This document shows, piece after piece, positions 8,059 through 16,490 of a DNA stretch of 64,000 bases. Source of the DNA: Mariniflexile fucanivorans (GTDB taxonomy: Bacteria; Bacteroidota; Bacteroidia; Flavobacteriales; Flavobacteriaceae); contig NZ_SLUP01000003.1 of NCBI RefSeq assembly GCF_004341235.1, forward strand, positions 124,001 through 188,000, read 5' to 3'. A program made the position numbers and the translations under genes. The notes beneath the pieces were generated by a model. It worked only from the letters and a program-made list of their open reading frames with translations, was not told the origin of the DNA and ran no database searches. Every line of letters begins with the position of its first letter. The stretch's first letter is position 1.

Positions 8059-10497
8059 ATGAAGTTACCTAAACACAGAGTTCCATTTAAGCTATTAGCG
8101 GGTTATTTTATACTTGGAATTTTAGCGACCATTTCTGGTGTTTTAGTGCTTTCGGAGATAAAAACCTTCACGCAATTACAACGAGAAGATAGTACAGACC
8201 GAAGTAAAATTGTAAAAGTGGGAAGTTTAATTGCCAATATTTATGAAAACGAAAGTTTGGCAAGAGCAGCGATTCAATTAAATTCATCAGAAAAATTTAA
8301 TGAATATGTTTATGAAAACCAGCAGTTATTGTTAAAAATTGATTCATTGAATTTTATAGCCAATAATGGTTCTCAAGAATTTATTTTAGACAGCATTAAA
8401 CTGGTTATTAATAACAAACTTAAAAATATAACCGATTTAAAAAATCTGAAAATTAATGACAATTCTGGTGAATCTCTAAATACAGCTATTAATAAATTAA
8501 GTTCCATCGATCCGTTTTTAGGCAAAATTTCTATTACAGATTTTGTCGAAAACCCACAATCCCTAGATATAAAAACCCGTAAAAACCTGGAGGAATATGT
8601 TGGCATACTCAATAAATACAACCCACAAGACTCCATTAATAGTATTGACCAAAAGCATATTGATTCGTTGCTATCTATTTCTAAAAACATGCTGAAAGAT
8701 GCACAAAAGGAAACGAATAAACAGCGCATCTCATTACAAAAAAAGGAACGGGAACTCATTGAAAACGACCTCACTATTTCTAGAAAACTACAAGAATTGC
8801 TAACTTCCTTAGAAAAAGGGATCATTATATATTCCAAAAACATAAATAAACAAAGAGAAAAAACACTTAATCGCAGCACCAATATCATACTTTTCGCGGC
8901 AGGGATTAGCTTCATAATTATCATCATCTTTTCCATTATTTTTTTAAATGATTTTTGGAAAAGTCAACGGTATCGTGCTAAATTGGAACAAGCCAACAAA
9001 ACCACCTCCTCGCTTTTAAAAAGTAGGGAACAGCTTATATCTATGGTAAGCCATGATTTAAGAACTCCTTTAAGTACCATTACAGGTTATAGTGAATTGC
9101 TTCAAAAATCGACCAAAAGCTTCAAGGATAAGAATTATGTGGAACACATTCAAAATGCATCCACTTACATGGGACAATTGGTTGATGACCTTTTGGAATT
9201 TTCGAAATTGGAAAACAATACCGTTTCAATTGAAACCATACCTTTCAATTTAGAAAATCTTATAAATGAAATTGGTGAAACCGGAAAAAACTTAGTGCAA
9301 GATGAACCCATAAACATCATTATAAAACATGACAAAACTATTGAAAACCAAATAGTAAGCGATCCTTTTAGGATGAAACAAATTTTATACAATTTGGTAA
9401 CAAATGCCTGCAAATTTACTAATGAAGGCTCCATAACTATTGAAAGTGTTTTGCTTCCCAACAATAATAAAAACCTCTTACAAATTTTGGTGAGCGATAC
9501 CGGAATAGGTATTAACAAAGAGGAACAAAAAAATATTTTTAAAGCTTTTACACAAGCCAATAACACAAAAGAAAGTAAAAAAAATGGTTTTGGATTAGGG
9601 CTGACTATCTCAAAAAAACTTGCCGAATTATTGGGTGGCACCTTAACCTTAAAAAGCGAATTGGGCAAAGGGAGTTCGTTTAGCTTAAAAATTCCCATCA
9701 CTTTATCCGAGCAATCTCTGGATGAAAAAAAGTTGGTTGCAACACAAAAAAAATACAATTTAAAAGCCATGGTTGTTGAAGATGATACCTCGATGCAACA
9801 ACTAATAAAGGAACTCTTAAACCAATACAACATAGAAGTACATGTTTTTGATAATGCACAAAGTGCTTTAGAAACTGTTGATAATATGCCTTTCGACTTA
9901 GTTCTTACCGATATTCAACTTCCTAAAATGAATGGCATCCATTTTATGGAAATACTTAAAAACCATCAGTCTTATAAAAATCAACCCATAGTAGCGATGA
10001 CGGGAAGATCCAATCTTTCCATAGAAGATTATATAAAAAGTGGCTTTTCCGAAGTATTGATTAAACCCTTCAACAACAGTAAACTAGACTGTATTTTACA
10101 GTGTTTTTTTGATGATGAATTATTTGAAAGAACTCATAAAATCTTGATTGAAGAACTTATAAAACCCAATGGATTTAGCATAAAAACTTTAAGCTCTTTT
10201 TTAAATAATGATACAGACGCAATAAAAAAAACCTTAGATATTTTTCTAGAAGATACCAAAAAGAACATTCTAATATTAAAACAAGCCAAAAAAGATAATG
10301 ATATTGATACTTTTAACAGTGTTAGCCATAGGATGCTTAGCATGTTCAAGCAACTGGAGGTTAACAAAGTTGTTCCTTTTTTAGAATTGTTTGAAATAAG
10401 CACACGGATTGATGATAAGCTTTTTATTGATTTTGAAACTAACCTAAGCCATTTTTTAGAAGCGTTAGAAACTTATCTTAACGCGCGTTCGACGTAA
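8059..10497 (+). CDS. Membrane hybrid sensor histidine kinase with REC and HPt domains
   Basis: The 812-residue protein starts with a membrane segment (about 12-32). A helical, coiled-coil extracytoplasmic sensor region follows (about 33-270), then a second membrane segment (about 276-297). The HisKA domain holds the phosphoacceptor His332 (SMVSHDLRTPLSTITGYSELL). The ATPase domain has the N box NLVTNACKFT and G boxes DTGIGI and GFGLGLTISKKL. A receiver domain follows with Asp618 (DLVLTDIQLPKMNG) and a C-terminal HPt segment with probable His757 (VSHRMLSMFKQL). It therefore carries a full phosphorelay in one chain. The signal is unknown. It is convergent with the sigma-54 regulator gene, a plausible final acceptor. 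Confidence 0.92.
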   Translation: MKLPKHRVPFKLLAGYFILGILATISGVLVLSEIKTFTQLQREDSTDRSKIVKVGSLIANIYENESLARAAIQLNSSEKFNEYVYENQQLLLKIDSLNFIANNGSQEFILDSIKLVINNKLKNITDLKNLKINDNSGESLNTAINKLSSIDPFLGKISITDFVENPQSLDIKTRKNLEEYVGILNKYNPQDSINSIDQKHIDSLLSISKNMLKDAQKETNKQRISLQKKERELIENDLTISRKLQELLTSLEKGIIIYSKNINKQREKTLNRSTNIILFAAGISFIIIIIFSIIFLNDFWKSQRYRAKLEQANKTTSSLLKSREQLISMVSHDLRTPLSTITGYSELLQKSTKSFKDKNYVEHIQNASTYMGQLVDDLLEFSKLENNTVSIETIPFNLENLINEIGETGKNLVQDEPINIIIKHDKTIENQIVSDPFRMKQILYNLVTNACKFTNEGSITIESVLLPNNNKNLLQILVSDTGIGINKEEQKNIFKAFTQANNTKESKKNGFGLGLTISKKLAELLGGTLTLKSELGKGSSFSLKIPITLSEQSLDEKKLVATQKKYNLKAMVVEDDTSMQQLIKELLNQYNIEVHVFDNAQSALETVDNMPFDLVLTDIQLPKMNGIHFMEILKNHQSYKNQPIVAMTGRSNLSIEDYIKSGFSEVLIKPFNNSKLDCILQCFFDDELFERTHKILIEELIKPNGFSIKTLSSFLNNDTDAIKKTLDIFLEDTKKNILILKQAKKDNDIDTFNSVSHRMLSMFKQLEVNKVVPFLELFEISTRIDDKLFIDFETNLSHFLEALETYLNARST

Positions 10498-10733
10498 GAA
10501 ATTCTATTTTTAAAGTTTTTTTACTGTATGTCCGTTTTTACATATTTGTAAAAAATAAGCGGTTATCCACAAAAATTAGCAGAATAATTTTACAATATAC
10601 TATTATTTATTTTTTCGTGACACTATAATAAAGTCTCCATAAAACAGCTATTTATGGATTTAAAACATAATGTAGACAATCAATTATTTTATCATCAGTA
10701 TGTAATTATTCGTTATACTGAACTCACACCAGC

Positions 10734-12074
10734 TTAATTAAGACTGTATTCCTTCATTTTATTATAAAGTGTTTTTCTTGTGATGTTTAATAACTTAGCA
10801 GCTTGCGTTTTATTATTATCAACTTCTTGTAAAACAGTTATAATAAGTTCTTTTTCGTTTTTCTTGGTAGAAAATTTATTTGATGAATCATTATTTTTCT
10901 TTGAATGTAGCAATTCTTCTGGCAGAACTTGTACCTCAATAACCTCTAACTGCGTTAATAAAGTTGCTCTTTTAATAACATTGGAAAGTTCCCTTAAATT
11001 CCCGGGCCATTGATAATTTTGAAAAACCGTTAATACCTCTTTTGAAAAACCTGCTACAGTTTTATTTAACTGCTCATTTGCTTTGTTTAAAAAAAAATCG
11101 GCATACAGAATTAAATCATCATGTCTATCTTTTAAATTTGGGACTTTAATAGAAAACTCATTTAACCGATGGTATAGATCTTCCCTAAAATCGCCTTTCT
11201 CAACAGCATGTAATAAATCTTCATTGGTGGCAGTAATCAATCTAATATCTACTGAAATTTCATCACTACTTCCAATAGGTTTTACTTTTCTTTCTTGTAA
11301 GGCGCGCAGTAACTGCACTTGGTTTTCATAGGTTAAATTACCTACTTCATCTAAAAAAAGCGTACCACCATTAGCCGATTCAAAATGGCCTATTTTATCA
11401 TCTGTAGCCCCAGTGAACGATCCTTTTTTATGTCCAAAAAATTCGCTGGATGCAATTTCCTTTGGTATGGCACCACAATCTACCGCTACAAATGGTTTAT
11501 CACTTCGTGAACTTTTTAAATGAATATTTTTTGCAACAACTTCTTTTCCGGTACCACTTTCGCCTGTTATTAAAACAGACATGTTGGTTGGTGCTACCAA
11601 ATGGATGTACTCGTTTAAAGTTTTTGATGCTGCACTAATGCCTGCAACAAAATCTGTATTTGATTTTTCACTTTTCTTTTCGTGGTTAACTTTAGGCAAA
11701 ACAGCGGCTGTTTTTTTTACTTCCAAAGCATTACCAATAACTTCTAAAACTTCATCTGGATTAAACGGTTTTGAAATATAATCGAAAGCCCCCTGTTTCA
11801 TGGCTTGCACAGCTGTAGAAACTTCTGCATAACCCGTCATTAAAACCACGGGAATATGGCTGTTTGATTGTTTTATTTGCTTCAAAAAACCAATACCATC
11901 ACCATCAGGAAGTCTTAAATCTGTAAAAACCAAATCGTATTTATGCTTTTTTAATAAAGTAGAAGCATTATGAATCGTATAGCTAAGATCCACTGTATAT
12001 TGATGACGCTCTAAGAAATTTTTTAGCATTTCAGAAAACGTAACATCATCTTCTATAAATAAGATATGTTTCAT
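10734..12074 (-). CDS. NtrC-family sigma-54-dependent response regulator
   Basis: The 446-residue protein has a receiver domain with phosphorylatable Asp52 (DLVFTDLRLPDGDG). The AAA+ domain has Walker A GESGTGKE (Lys177), the sigma-54 contact loop GSFTGA at 218-223 (Ser replaces the usual Ala of GAFTGA) and Walker B GGTLFLDEVG. A Fis-type helix-turn-helix lies at the end (about 409-446, NKTQAAKLLNITRKTLYNKMKEY). Such proteins activate RpoN-dependent promoters when phosphorylated. It is convergent with the hybrid kinase gene 236 bp away, which suggests but does not prove a pair. Target genes cannot be read from the window. Confidence 0.92.
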   Translation of the reverse strand: MKHILFIEDDVTFSEMLKNFLERHQYTVDLSYTIHNASTLLKKHKYDLVFTDLRLPDGDGIGFLKQIKQSNSHIPVVLMTGYAEVSTAVQAMKQGAFDYISKPFNPDEVLEVIGNALEVKKTAAVLPKVNHEKKSEKSNTDFVAGISAASKTLNEYIHLVAPTNMSVLITGESGTGKEVVAKNIHLKSSRSDKPFVAVDCGAIPKEIASSEFFGHKKGSFTGATDDKIGHFESANGGTLFLDEVGNLTYENQVQLLRALQERKVKPIGSSDEISVDIRLITATNEDLLHAVEKGDFREDLYHRLNEFSIKVPNLKDRHDDLILYADFFLNKANEQLNKTVAGFSKEVLTVFQNYQWPGNLRELSNVIKRATLLTQLEVIEVQVLPEELLHSKKNNDSSNKFSTKKNEKELIITVLQEVDNNKTQAAKLLNITRKTLYNKMKEYSLN

Positions 12075-12226
12075 CCGTTTATATTTATTGTTTTAGAGAT
12101 CACAGGTTTCATCTATATAATCATCCTTTTGGGTTTCATTATTTAGTTATGGAAATTCCATAAATTTAAATAAGTTCTTACAAAAATATTAAGATAAAAG
12201 GATTAATACATTTAAAAAAAATATAA

Positions 12227-12262
12227 AAAAAGGACGTTTTAATTAAAACGTCCTTTTTCCAA
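12227..12262 (-). terminator. Intrinsic terminator after the PepSY-like gene
   Basis: AGGACGTTTT and AAAACGTCCT form a perfect 10-bp stem around an AATT centre, flanked by A and T runs, so it can work in both directions. It lies about 32 bp past the stop of the PepSY-like gene. Confidence 0.8.
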
Positions 12263-12293
12263 AAAAATTGAGTTAAAATATATGATTTTATTT

Positions 12294-12623
12294 TTACTCC
12301 ATTTCTTTTTTCGCACCTGTAACGGCACTTTCCTCTAACCAATTTCCTTCTTTATCTGCATAAACTGTAGTTGCAGTTCCTTCAACATCAAGCTCAAGTT
12401 TATATTGCTCTTTACTGTTCATGTAAGCTTTTGTTATGGTAGATGAAGCAAAATCTTTTTCCACAGCACTTGTTACTGCTGCTGGAAGTTTATCAACTGC
12501 GATTTCCTTAAATTCTTCATTCATTACAACACTGATGGTTTCTGATGGCAGAATGGTGTTCGATAATGCAAAAGTTGAAATTCCACTTGCTAAAATTGCT
12601 ACTGTTAAAATTAATTTTTTCAT
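12294..12623 (-). CDS. Small secreted PepSY-like protein
   Basis: The 109-residue product starts with a clear signal peptide (MKKLILTVAILASGISTFA). The rest (EFKEIAVDKLPAAVTSAVEKDFASSTITKAYMNSKEQYKLELDVEGTATTVYADKEGNWLEE) resembles the PepSY-like beta-lactamase-inhibitor fold common in Bacteroidota, in which a conserved alpha helix is followed by KLEL and the closing YADKEGNW. These are periplasmic proteins of poorly known role. The gene stands alone, with its own terminator downstream. Confidence 0.7.
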   Translation of the reverse strand: MKKLILTVAILASGISTFALSNTILPSETISVVMNEEFKEIAVDKLPAAVTSAVEKDFASSTITKAYMNSKEQYKLELDVEGTATTVYADKEGNWLEESAVTGAKKEME

Positions 12624-12954
12624 GATTTTTAGGGTTTTTAATTATTATTAATTTATTTACGATTAGTATAAAGAAATAAATATGCCATTAATAATAAAGA
12701 ACACCTTAAAACACTTAAATAACTGTTTTTTAATGAGTTAATAAGTTTGTTTTTTTTAAACTGCAGAACTTAACATGTGTAAATAATGGGTAATTGCGTA
12801 GTAAATTGGGTAAAAATTACACCATCTATAGGGCTTATTAAAATCATTTTGATTTCATTAAAACAAACTTATAAAAGCTTTGTATATAGTTTTTATATGT
12901 TTTTTCTAACTGATGAATGTGAAAGTCATCTTTTTAAAATCTACATAAACCTTT
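12624..12954. other. Intergenic region, no gene supported
   Basis: This stretch holds the upstream region of the PepSY-like gene and the 3' flank of the WYL regulator. It is AT-rich. A 61-codon open frame at 12786-12971 has no recognisable composition and overlaps the regulator's 3' end, so I do not call it. No promoter match or hairpin stands out. Confidence 0.5.
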
Positions 12955-13917
12955 TCAGCTTAAAATTTTAGATTCTGCTGTTTTCAAGATATCCATAACC
13001 CGCTGTTTTAAACTTTCGGGTTCTATAATTTTTGCATAATCGCAAAACATTAGGTACCATCTAGAAAATCCGTTTTCAATGTCTGCTGTCATAAATGTCA
13101 TTTCTACGTATTTACCTTTTGTGGTTTCTGATATAAAACCATAATGCTTTCTACCGCTACTTATGTGACGTGAGACGCTTTTATCAACCAAAATTACAAC
13201 TTTTGTTTTTTGAACCGTTTCATTTTTTTGTCGATGCTCATCTATCGTTCCGTGTTCGATAGTAAATGGAAGTTGGGTTTTATTTATTAACAACATTCTA
13301 TCGGTTCTAAATTGCCTGTAATCATTTCTAATATGGCAATACCCCAAAACATACCAGAATCCATTTTCATGAAACACACCAACAGGCTCAATATGCCTTT
13401 CTGAAGGTATTTCATTATTTAAAGCTTGATATTTTAAAAATACTTGTTTCTTTTCAGCAATACTTTCAAAAAGAATCTGTAATGCATTGGGTAAGTTTTT
13501 ATTGAAGAGTTCTTGTGAAGGATCGACCATTATTTGCGATTCTAATGCCGAAATCCAATCTTTTTCACGTCCTCGTAACACCGATTTAATTTTAAACATC
13601 GCAGATTCATGATAACTCCCTAAAGATTTATCAACAAACTTTTGCATAAACTTTTCAGCAGCAACAAAACTTCCAGCTTCTTCGCGAGTAAACATCACAG
13701 GAGGCAATCTATACCCTTCCATAATAGAATACCCCACGCCCGCTTCACTAATTATGGGTACGCCCGATGCTTCCAAGGTTCTTACATCTCTATAAATAGT
13801 TCTTAAACTTACCTGAAATCTATCAGCTAATTCCTGTGCCTTAACAATGCGTTTAGATTGTAATTGCACAAGAATGGCAACAATGCGGTCAAAACGTTTT
13901 ACAGAATCTAAACTCAT
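12955..13917 (-). CDS. YafY-like HTH/WYL-domain transcriptional regulator
   Basis: From the ATG at 13917 (MSLDSVKRFDRIVAILVQLQ) the protein has 320 residues, the usual length. The frame stays open 75 bp further upstream, but the longer N-terminus looks unrelated to the family. An HTH_11-type helix-turn-helix is at about 15-55 (KAQELADRFQVSLRTIYRDVRTLEASGVPI). The WYL region follows (about 140-230, SERHIEPVGVFHENGFWYVLGYCHIRNDYRQFRTDRM), then a C-terminal extension. WYL regulators sense ligands, often nucleic-acid or stress related. The gene is divergent from the DinB-like gene, and two matching palindromes lie between them (see 14044 and 14170). Confidence 0.88.
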   Translation of the reverse strand: MSLDSVKRFDRIVAILVQLQSKRIVKAQELADRFQVSLRTIYRDVRTLEASGVPIISEAGVGYSIMEGYRLPPVMFTREEAGSFVAAEKFMQKFVDKSLGSYHESAMFKIKSVLRGREKDWISALESQIMVDPSQELFNKNLPNALQILFESIAEKKQVFLKYQALNNEIPSERHIEPVGVFHENGFWYVLGYCHIRNDYRQFRTDRMLLINKTQLPFTIEHGTIDEHRQKNETVQKTKVVILVDKSVSRHISSGRKHYGFISETTKGKYVEMTFMTADIENGFSRWYLMFCDYAKIIEPESLKQRVMDILKTAESKILS

Positions 13918-14043
13918 AATAGCATAGCATATTTCCCAAAGATAGGACTTCAAATGAAAGTATAAACCAAAATGAGACTTCATTTTATCCATAACAATTC
14001 CATAATTAACATTATAATCTTATACAAAGTAATGTATGGATTG

Positions 14044-14059
14044 TGACAACCCTTTGTCA
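14044..14059. promoter_or_regulatory. Palindromic operator candidate 1 (TGACAA-N4-TTGTCA)
   Basis: A perfect 6-bp inverted repeat with a 4-bp spacer lies between the divergent WYL regulator and DinB-like genes. A second 16-bp site at 14170-14185 has the same ends. It is a likely binding site for the regulator; this is inferred from position and symmetry only. Confidence 0.45.
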
Positions 14060-14061
14060 AC

Positions 14062-14087
14062 AATAAATCTGTTTTAACAGATTTATT
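14062..14087. repeat. 26-bp perfect inverted repeat
   Basis: AATAAATCTGTT and AACAGATTTATT form 12-bp arms around a TT centre. A terminator makes little sense because both neighbouring genes are transcribed away from it. It may be a second type of operator or a leader hairpin for the regulator gene. Confidence 0.6.
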
Positions 14088-14169
14088 CATTTTCAAAAAA
14101 ACAACATCATTTTTTAATTAATTGATTTTCATTTATTTAGTAATTAAATTTAAAATATTTTTTTACTAC

Positions 14170-14204
14170 TGACAAAAGGCTGTCACACCTGATTACTAAT
14201 TTTG
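14170..14204 (+). promoter_or_regulatory. DinB-like gene promoter with operator candidate 2
   Basis: A -7 box TAATTTTG lies at 14197-14204, 36 bp before the ATG. The palindrome TGACA-N6-TGTCA at 14170-14185 sits where a -33 element would be. A protein bound there would directly affect RNA polymerase. The site matches the one at 14044-14059 in length and ends. Confidence 0.5.
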
Positions 14205-14239
14205 GTTTAGAAATATAAATCAATTTAAAACCAACAATT

Positions 14240-14737
14240 ATGGAAACCACATTAAAAGAAACTGCAAAATTACACGAAGTTATCACCCCAACAGATTTAA
14301 TAAACCATTGGCAAGGACACCGAAGTTTAACGCGCCGAACTATTGAAGCTTTTCCGGAAAACGCTTTTTTCAATCATACCATTGGTGGGATGCGTCCTTT
14401 CTCTGAAATGGTGATGGAGCTTTTAGGGATTGCTGGTCCCGGCATTAAAGAAATAGCAACAGGAAAAACAGCGCCTCTTAATGAGCATTTTGAACATGCT
14501 AACCAGAAATCAAAAATTCTTGAGTTATGGGATGAAGCAACGAATGAAATTAATACCTATTGGGTTCAAATTAAGCCCGAACAATTTCAAAAGAATATTA
14601 AAATTTTTGGTCAATATGAAGGTACGGTGTATTCATCTATATTCTATTTTATTGATAATGAAATTCACCATCGCGCGCAAGCTTATGTATATTTACGCTC
14701 TTTAGGTATTGAACCACCTGCATTTTATGAACGCTAA
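14240..14737 (+). CDS. DinB-family protein
   Basis: The 165-residue helical protein starts METTLKETAKLHEVITPTDLINHWQGHRSLTRRTIEAFP and contains MRPFSEMVMELLGIAGPG and DNEIHHRAQAYVYLRSLGIEPP. It has the three-histidine layout of the DinB/YfiT-like putative metalloenzymes (candidate His in NHWQGHR; HHR near residues 139-141). DinB-like proteins include thiol S-transferases, but substrates are mostly unknown. It is divergent from the WYL regulator, an arrangement that suggests control by it. A 72-codon gene follows 16 bp downstream. Confidence 0.78.
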   Translation: METTLKETAKLHEVITPTDLINHWQGHRSLTRRTIEAFPENAFFNHTIGGMRPFSEMVMELLGIAGPGIKEIATGKTAPLNEHFEHANQKSKILELWDEATNEINTYWVQIKPEQFQKNIKIFGQYEGTVYSSIFYFIDNEIHHRAQAYVYLRSLGIEPPAFYER

Positions 14738-14753
14738 TTAAAAACAAATATTA

Positions 14754-14972
14754 ATGAAAACCGTTTTAGTATTTAAAACTTCTATTTCTAAAAAAAGACA
14801 TATTAAAACAGTACAACCATTTTTGAATAATTTGATTGGTAAAAATGGTTTTTGGAATTTTGATTTGCAGGATTGTGACAATATCCTCCGAATTGAAACC
14901 AAAATAATTAAAAGTGATTCTATTTGTAGTGTTTTAAATAATCATGGCTTTTTGTGTGAAGAGTTATATTGA
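14754..14972 (+). CDS. Small hypothetical protein
   Basis: The 72-residue product (MKTVLVFKTSISKKRHIKTVQPFLNNLI, then WNFDLQDCDNILRIET and NNHGFLCEELY) has an alpha/beta pattern with two cysteines and no signal peptide. The alternation resembles small HMA-like ferredoxin folds, but the metal-binding CxxC is absent. It is 16 bp after the DinB-like gene and probably in the same transcript. I do not assign a function. Confidence 0.6.
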   Translation: MKTVLVFKTSISKKRHIKTVQPFLNNLIGKNGFWNFDLQDCDNILRIETKIIKSDSICSVLNNHGFLCEELY

Positions 14973-14993
14973 TTTACTAATATTAATAAACTA

Positions 14994-15080
14994 CCTCAGG
15001 GCAAGCCCATGAGGGACTAAATTCCAAAAAAAAAAAAAAAGAAAATCCAAATTCCATAAATGAAGACGAGGCAAGCCTCG
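14994..15080. repeat. Cluster of short palindromes and an A15 run
   Basis: Two GC-rich hairpins interrupt AT-rich DNA. One at 14994-15014 has CCTCA-GGGC paired with GCCC-(A)-TGAGG. The other at 15067-15080 has CGAGGC-AA-GCCTCG. Between them is a run of 15 A at 15026-15040. They share the centre GGC-AA-GCC, so they look like two copies of one small palindromic repeat. Confidence 0.6.
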
Positions 15081-15118
15081 GGGTATTAAACCCTAAAAAA
15101 TCAAATGAAAAAATTAAG

Positions 15119-15427
15119 ATGATTATAGTAAAAGTAACTTACACCGTAAACCCCGATTTTTTATATAAGAACCGAGAGAACATTAAATTATTTATGCTTG
15201 ATTTTAAAAAATTGAACACTAACAATTTTCAATATCATGTTTACTTATGCGAAGACGAAAAAACCTTTGTTCATCTGTCTCATTACAAAGATGAAACGAT
15301 TCAAAAACAATTATTAGAAACAGCTTCATTTTTAACATTCCAAAAAGAAAGAGATGAGAGCAAACTGGAATTAGATCCTACTATTGAAACAATGCATCTA
15401 GTTTCCGCAGCCTCTAGCATGTTTTGA
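15119..15427 (+). CDS. Small hypothetical protein, dimeric alpha/beta-barrel type
   Basis: The 102-residue protein (MIIVKVTYTVNPDFLYKNRENIKLFMLDFKKL, FQYHVYLCEDEKTFVHLSHYKDETIQKQLL) has the strand-helix-strand pattern of antibiotic-biosynthesis-monooxygenase-like (ABM) folds. No catalytic residues can be named. It is the last plus-strand gene before a bidirectional terminator. Confidence 0.6.
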   Translation: MIIVKVTYTVNPDFLYKNRENIKLFMLDFKKLNTNNFQYHVYLCEDEKTFVHLSHYKDETIQKQLLETASFLTFQKERDESKLELDPTIETMHLVSAASSMF

Positions 15428-15463
15428 TACTATTTTCTTTAATGAACATCAACATATAGAAAA

Positions 15464-15503
15464 GAAAAAGTCCATGTAAATAACTATTTACATGGACTTT
15501 TTC
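15464..15503. terminator. Bidirectional intrinsic terminator
   Basis: A long stem (GAAAAAGTCCATGTAAAT with its complement) and a short loop lie between two convergent genes, with A and T tracts on both sides. Confidence 0.85.
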
Positions 15504-15521
15504 AATATATTGGAGTTTAGT

Positions 15522-15791
15522 TTAGCTCACTTGTTGTCTTTCTTTCATTTTTTCCAAAAGCATCAATTCTTTTTGAATTTCTTCTTTTCGTTCATTGAAT
15601 TTTCTAACACGTTGGTCAATAAGTTCTTGATTTTTTTTACGTTGTTCAAGCCTTATTGCTTCCTTTTCAATATCTATTTCTTTATTTTTTCTAGCTTTCA
15701 CTTTTTCCATAAAAACAGAAAAATAAGCGTAGCCATACATGCTCATAAATAGTAAAGCTATAATTCCTAATATGATGTAACCGTTTTGCAT
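15522..15791 (-). CDS. Small membrane-anchored coiled-coil protein
   Basis: The 89-residue product has one N-terminal membrane segment (about 5-26, YIILGIIALLFMSMYGYAYF). A highly charged coiled coil follows to the end (KARKNKEIDIEKEAIRLEQRKKNQELIDQRV). The family is unknown to me. Its 3' end faces the terminator shared with the convergent gene, and no partner lies close by on the same strand. Confidence 0.6.
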   Translation of the reverse strand: MQNGYIILGIIALLFMSMYGYAYFSVFMEKVKARKNKEIDIEKEAIRLEQRKKNQELIDQRVRKFNERKEEIQKELMLLEKMKERQQVS

Positions 15792-16063
15792 AATAAATTG
15801 GATTAATTAATCTTGTAGTCTTAAATTAAGGTAAGGGCCTCAACTTATTATAAAGTTATAAATAACGGCTTGATTCTTAAAATAAAAAAGATGAAGTACC
15901 CAAAAAAAAGATAAAAAAGCAAAATATCGACGAACTACACGCCTATAACTTTTTTAAATAAAGAAATAAAATCTATTAGGTATTCGATTATAATTGGCTT
16001 TGTTTGTATAAAGTTCATCTTTTTACAAAAAAACTGCTTAAAAGCGAATCATTATAAAAGGAA

Positions 16064-16381
16064 TTAATCCTTGTCTACCAAATCGCCTTCCCACTCCAAA
16101 ATACCGCCTTCTAAGTTATAAGCGTTTGCAAACCCAAGTTGATCCATAATGGCGCAGGCTTGCCCACTTCTGTTTCCAGAGCGACAGTACACATAATAGT
16201 TTTTATCTTTATCTAAAGCTTCTACTTCATCTATAAACGCTTGACCTTTAAATATGTCTATATGGATGGCGTTTGGTATGATACCATCTGCTACTTCTGC
16301 ATCTGTTCTTACATCTAAAACTACGGCGTTTGTATCCTCAGCTAGTTGAGATGCCCATTCTTCTTGTGATAAATCTTCCAT
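16064..16381 (-). CDS. Rhodanese-like domain protein
   Basis: The 105-residue single-domain protein has the rhodanese landmarks VVLDVRTDAEVADGIIPNAIHIDIF, the active-site loop YVYCRSGNRSG with Cys66, and the closing YNLEGGILEWEG. Rhodaneses carry sulfur as a cysteine persulfide. There is no signal peptide, so it acts in the cytoplasm. It is downstream of two extracytoplasmic thioredoxin-fold genes on the same strand but has a terminator in between. Confidence 0.88.
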   Translation of the reverse strand: MEDLSQEEWASQLAEDTNAVVLDVRTDAEVADGIIPNAIHIDIFKGQAFIDEVEALDKDKNYYVYCRSGNRSGQACAIMDQLGFANAYNLEGGILEWEGDLVDKD

Positions 16382-16432
16382 TTTTAATTTATTTTTTATG
16401 CTACAAAATTAATCATCTAAAATTTATAGACG

Positions 16433-16466
16433 AAAAAAATCTAAAGTTTTACACTTTAGATTTTTG
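16433..16466 (-). terminator. Intrinsic terminator after the thioredoxin-like gene
   Basis: The arms AATCTAAAG and CTTTAGATT are flanked by A and T runs and lie about 25 bp beyond the stop codon of the gene at 16491-17111. Confidence 0.7.
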
Positions 16467-16490
16467 ATTCTTTAGTTAAATACTTTCAAT

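Noticed and set aside
8373-10403. Several antisense frames of 89-222 codons opposite the hybrid kinase gene
   Set aside because: They mirror an AT-rich real gene with clear domains and have low-complexity Ser/Leu/Phe composition.
12786-12971. 61-codon plus-strand frame between the PepSY-like and WYL genes
   Set aside because: No domain or signal, overlaps the WYL gene end, and no promoter was found.
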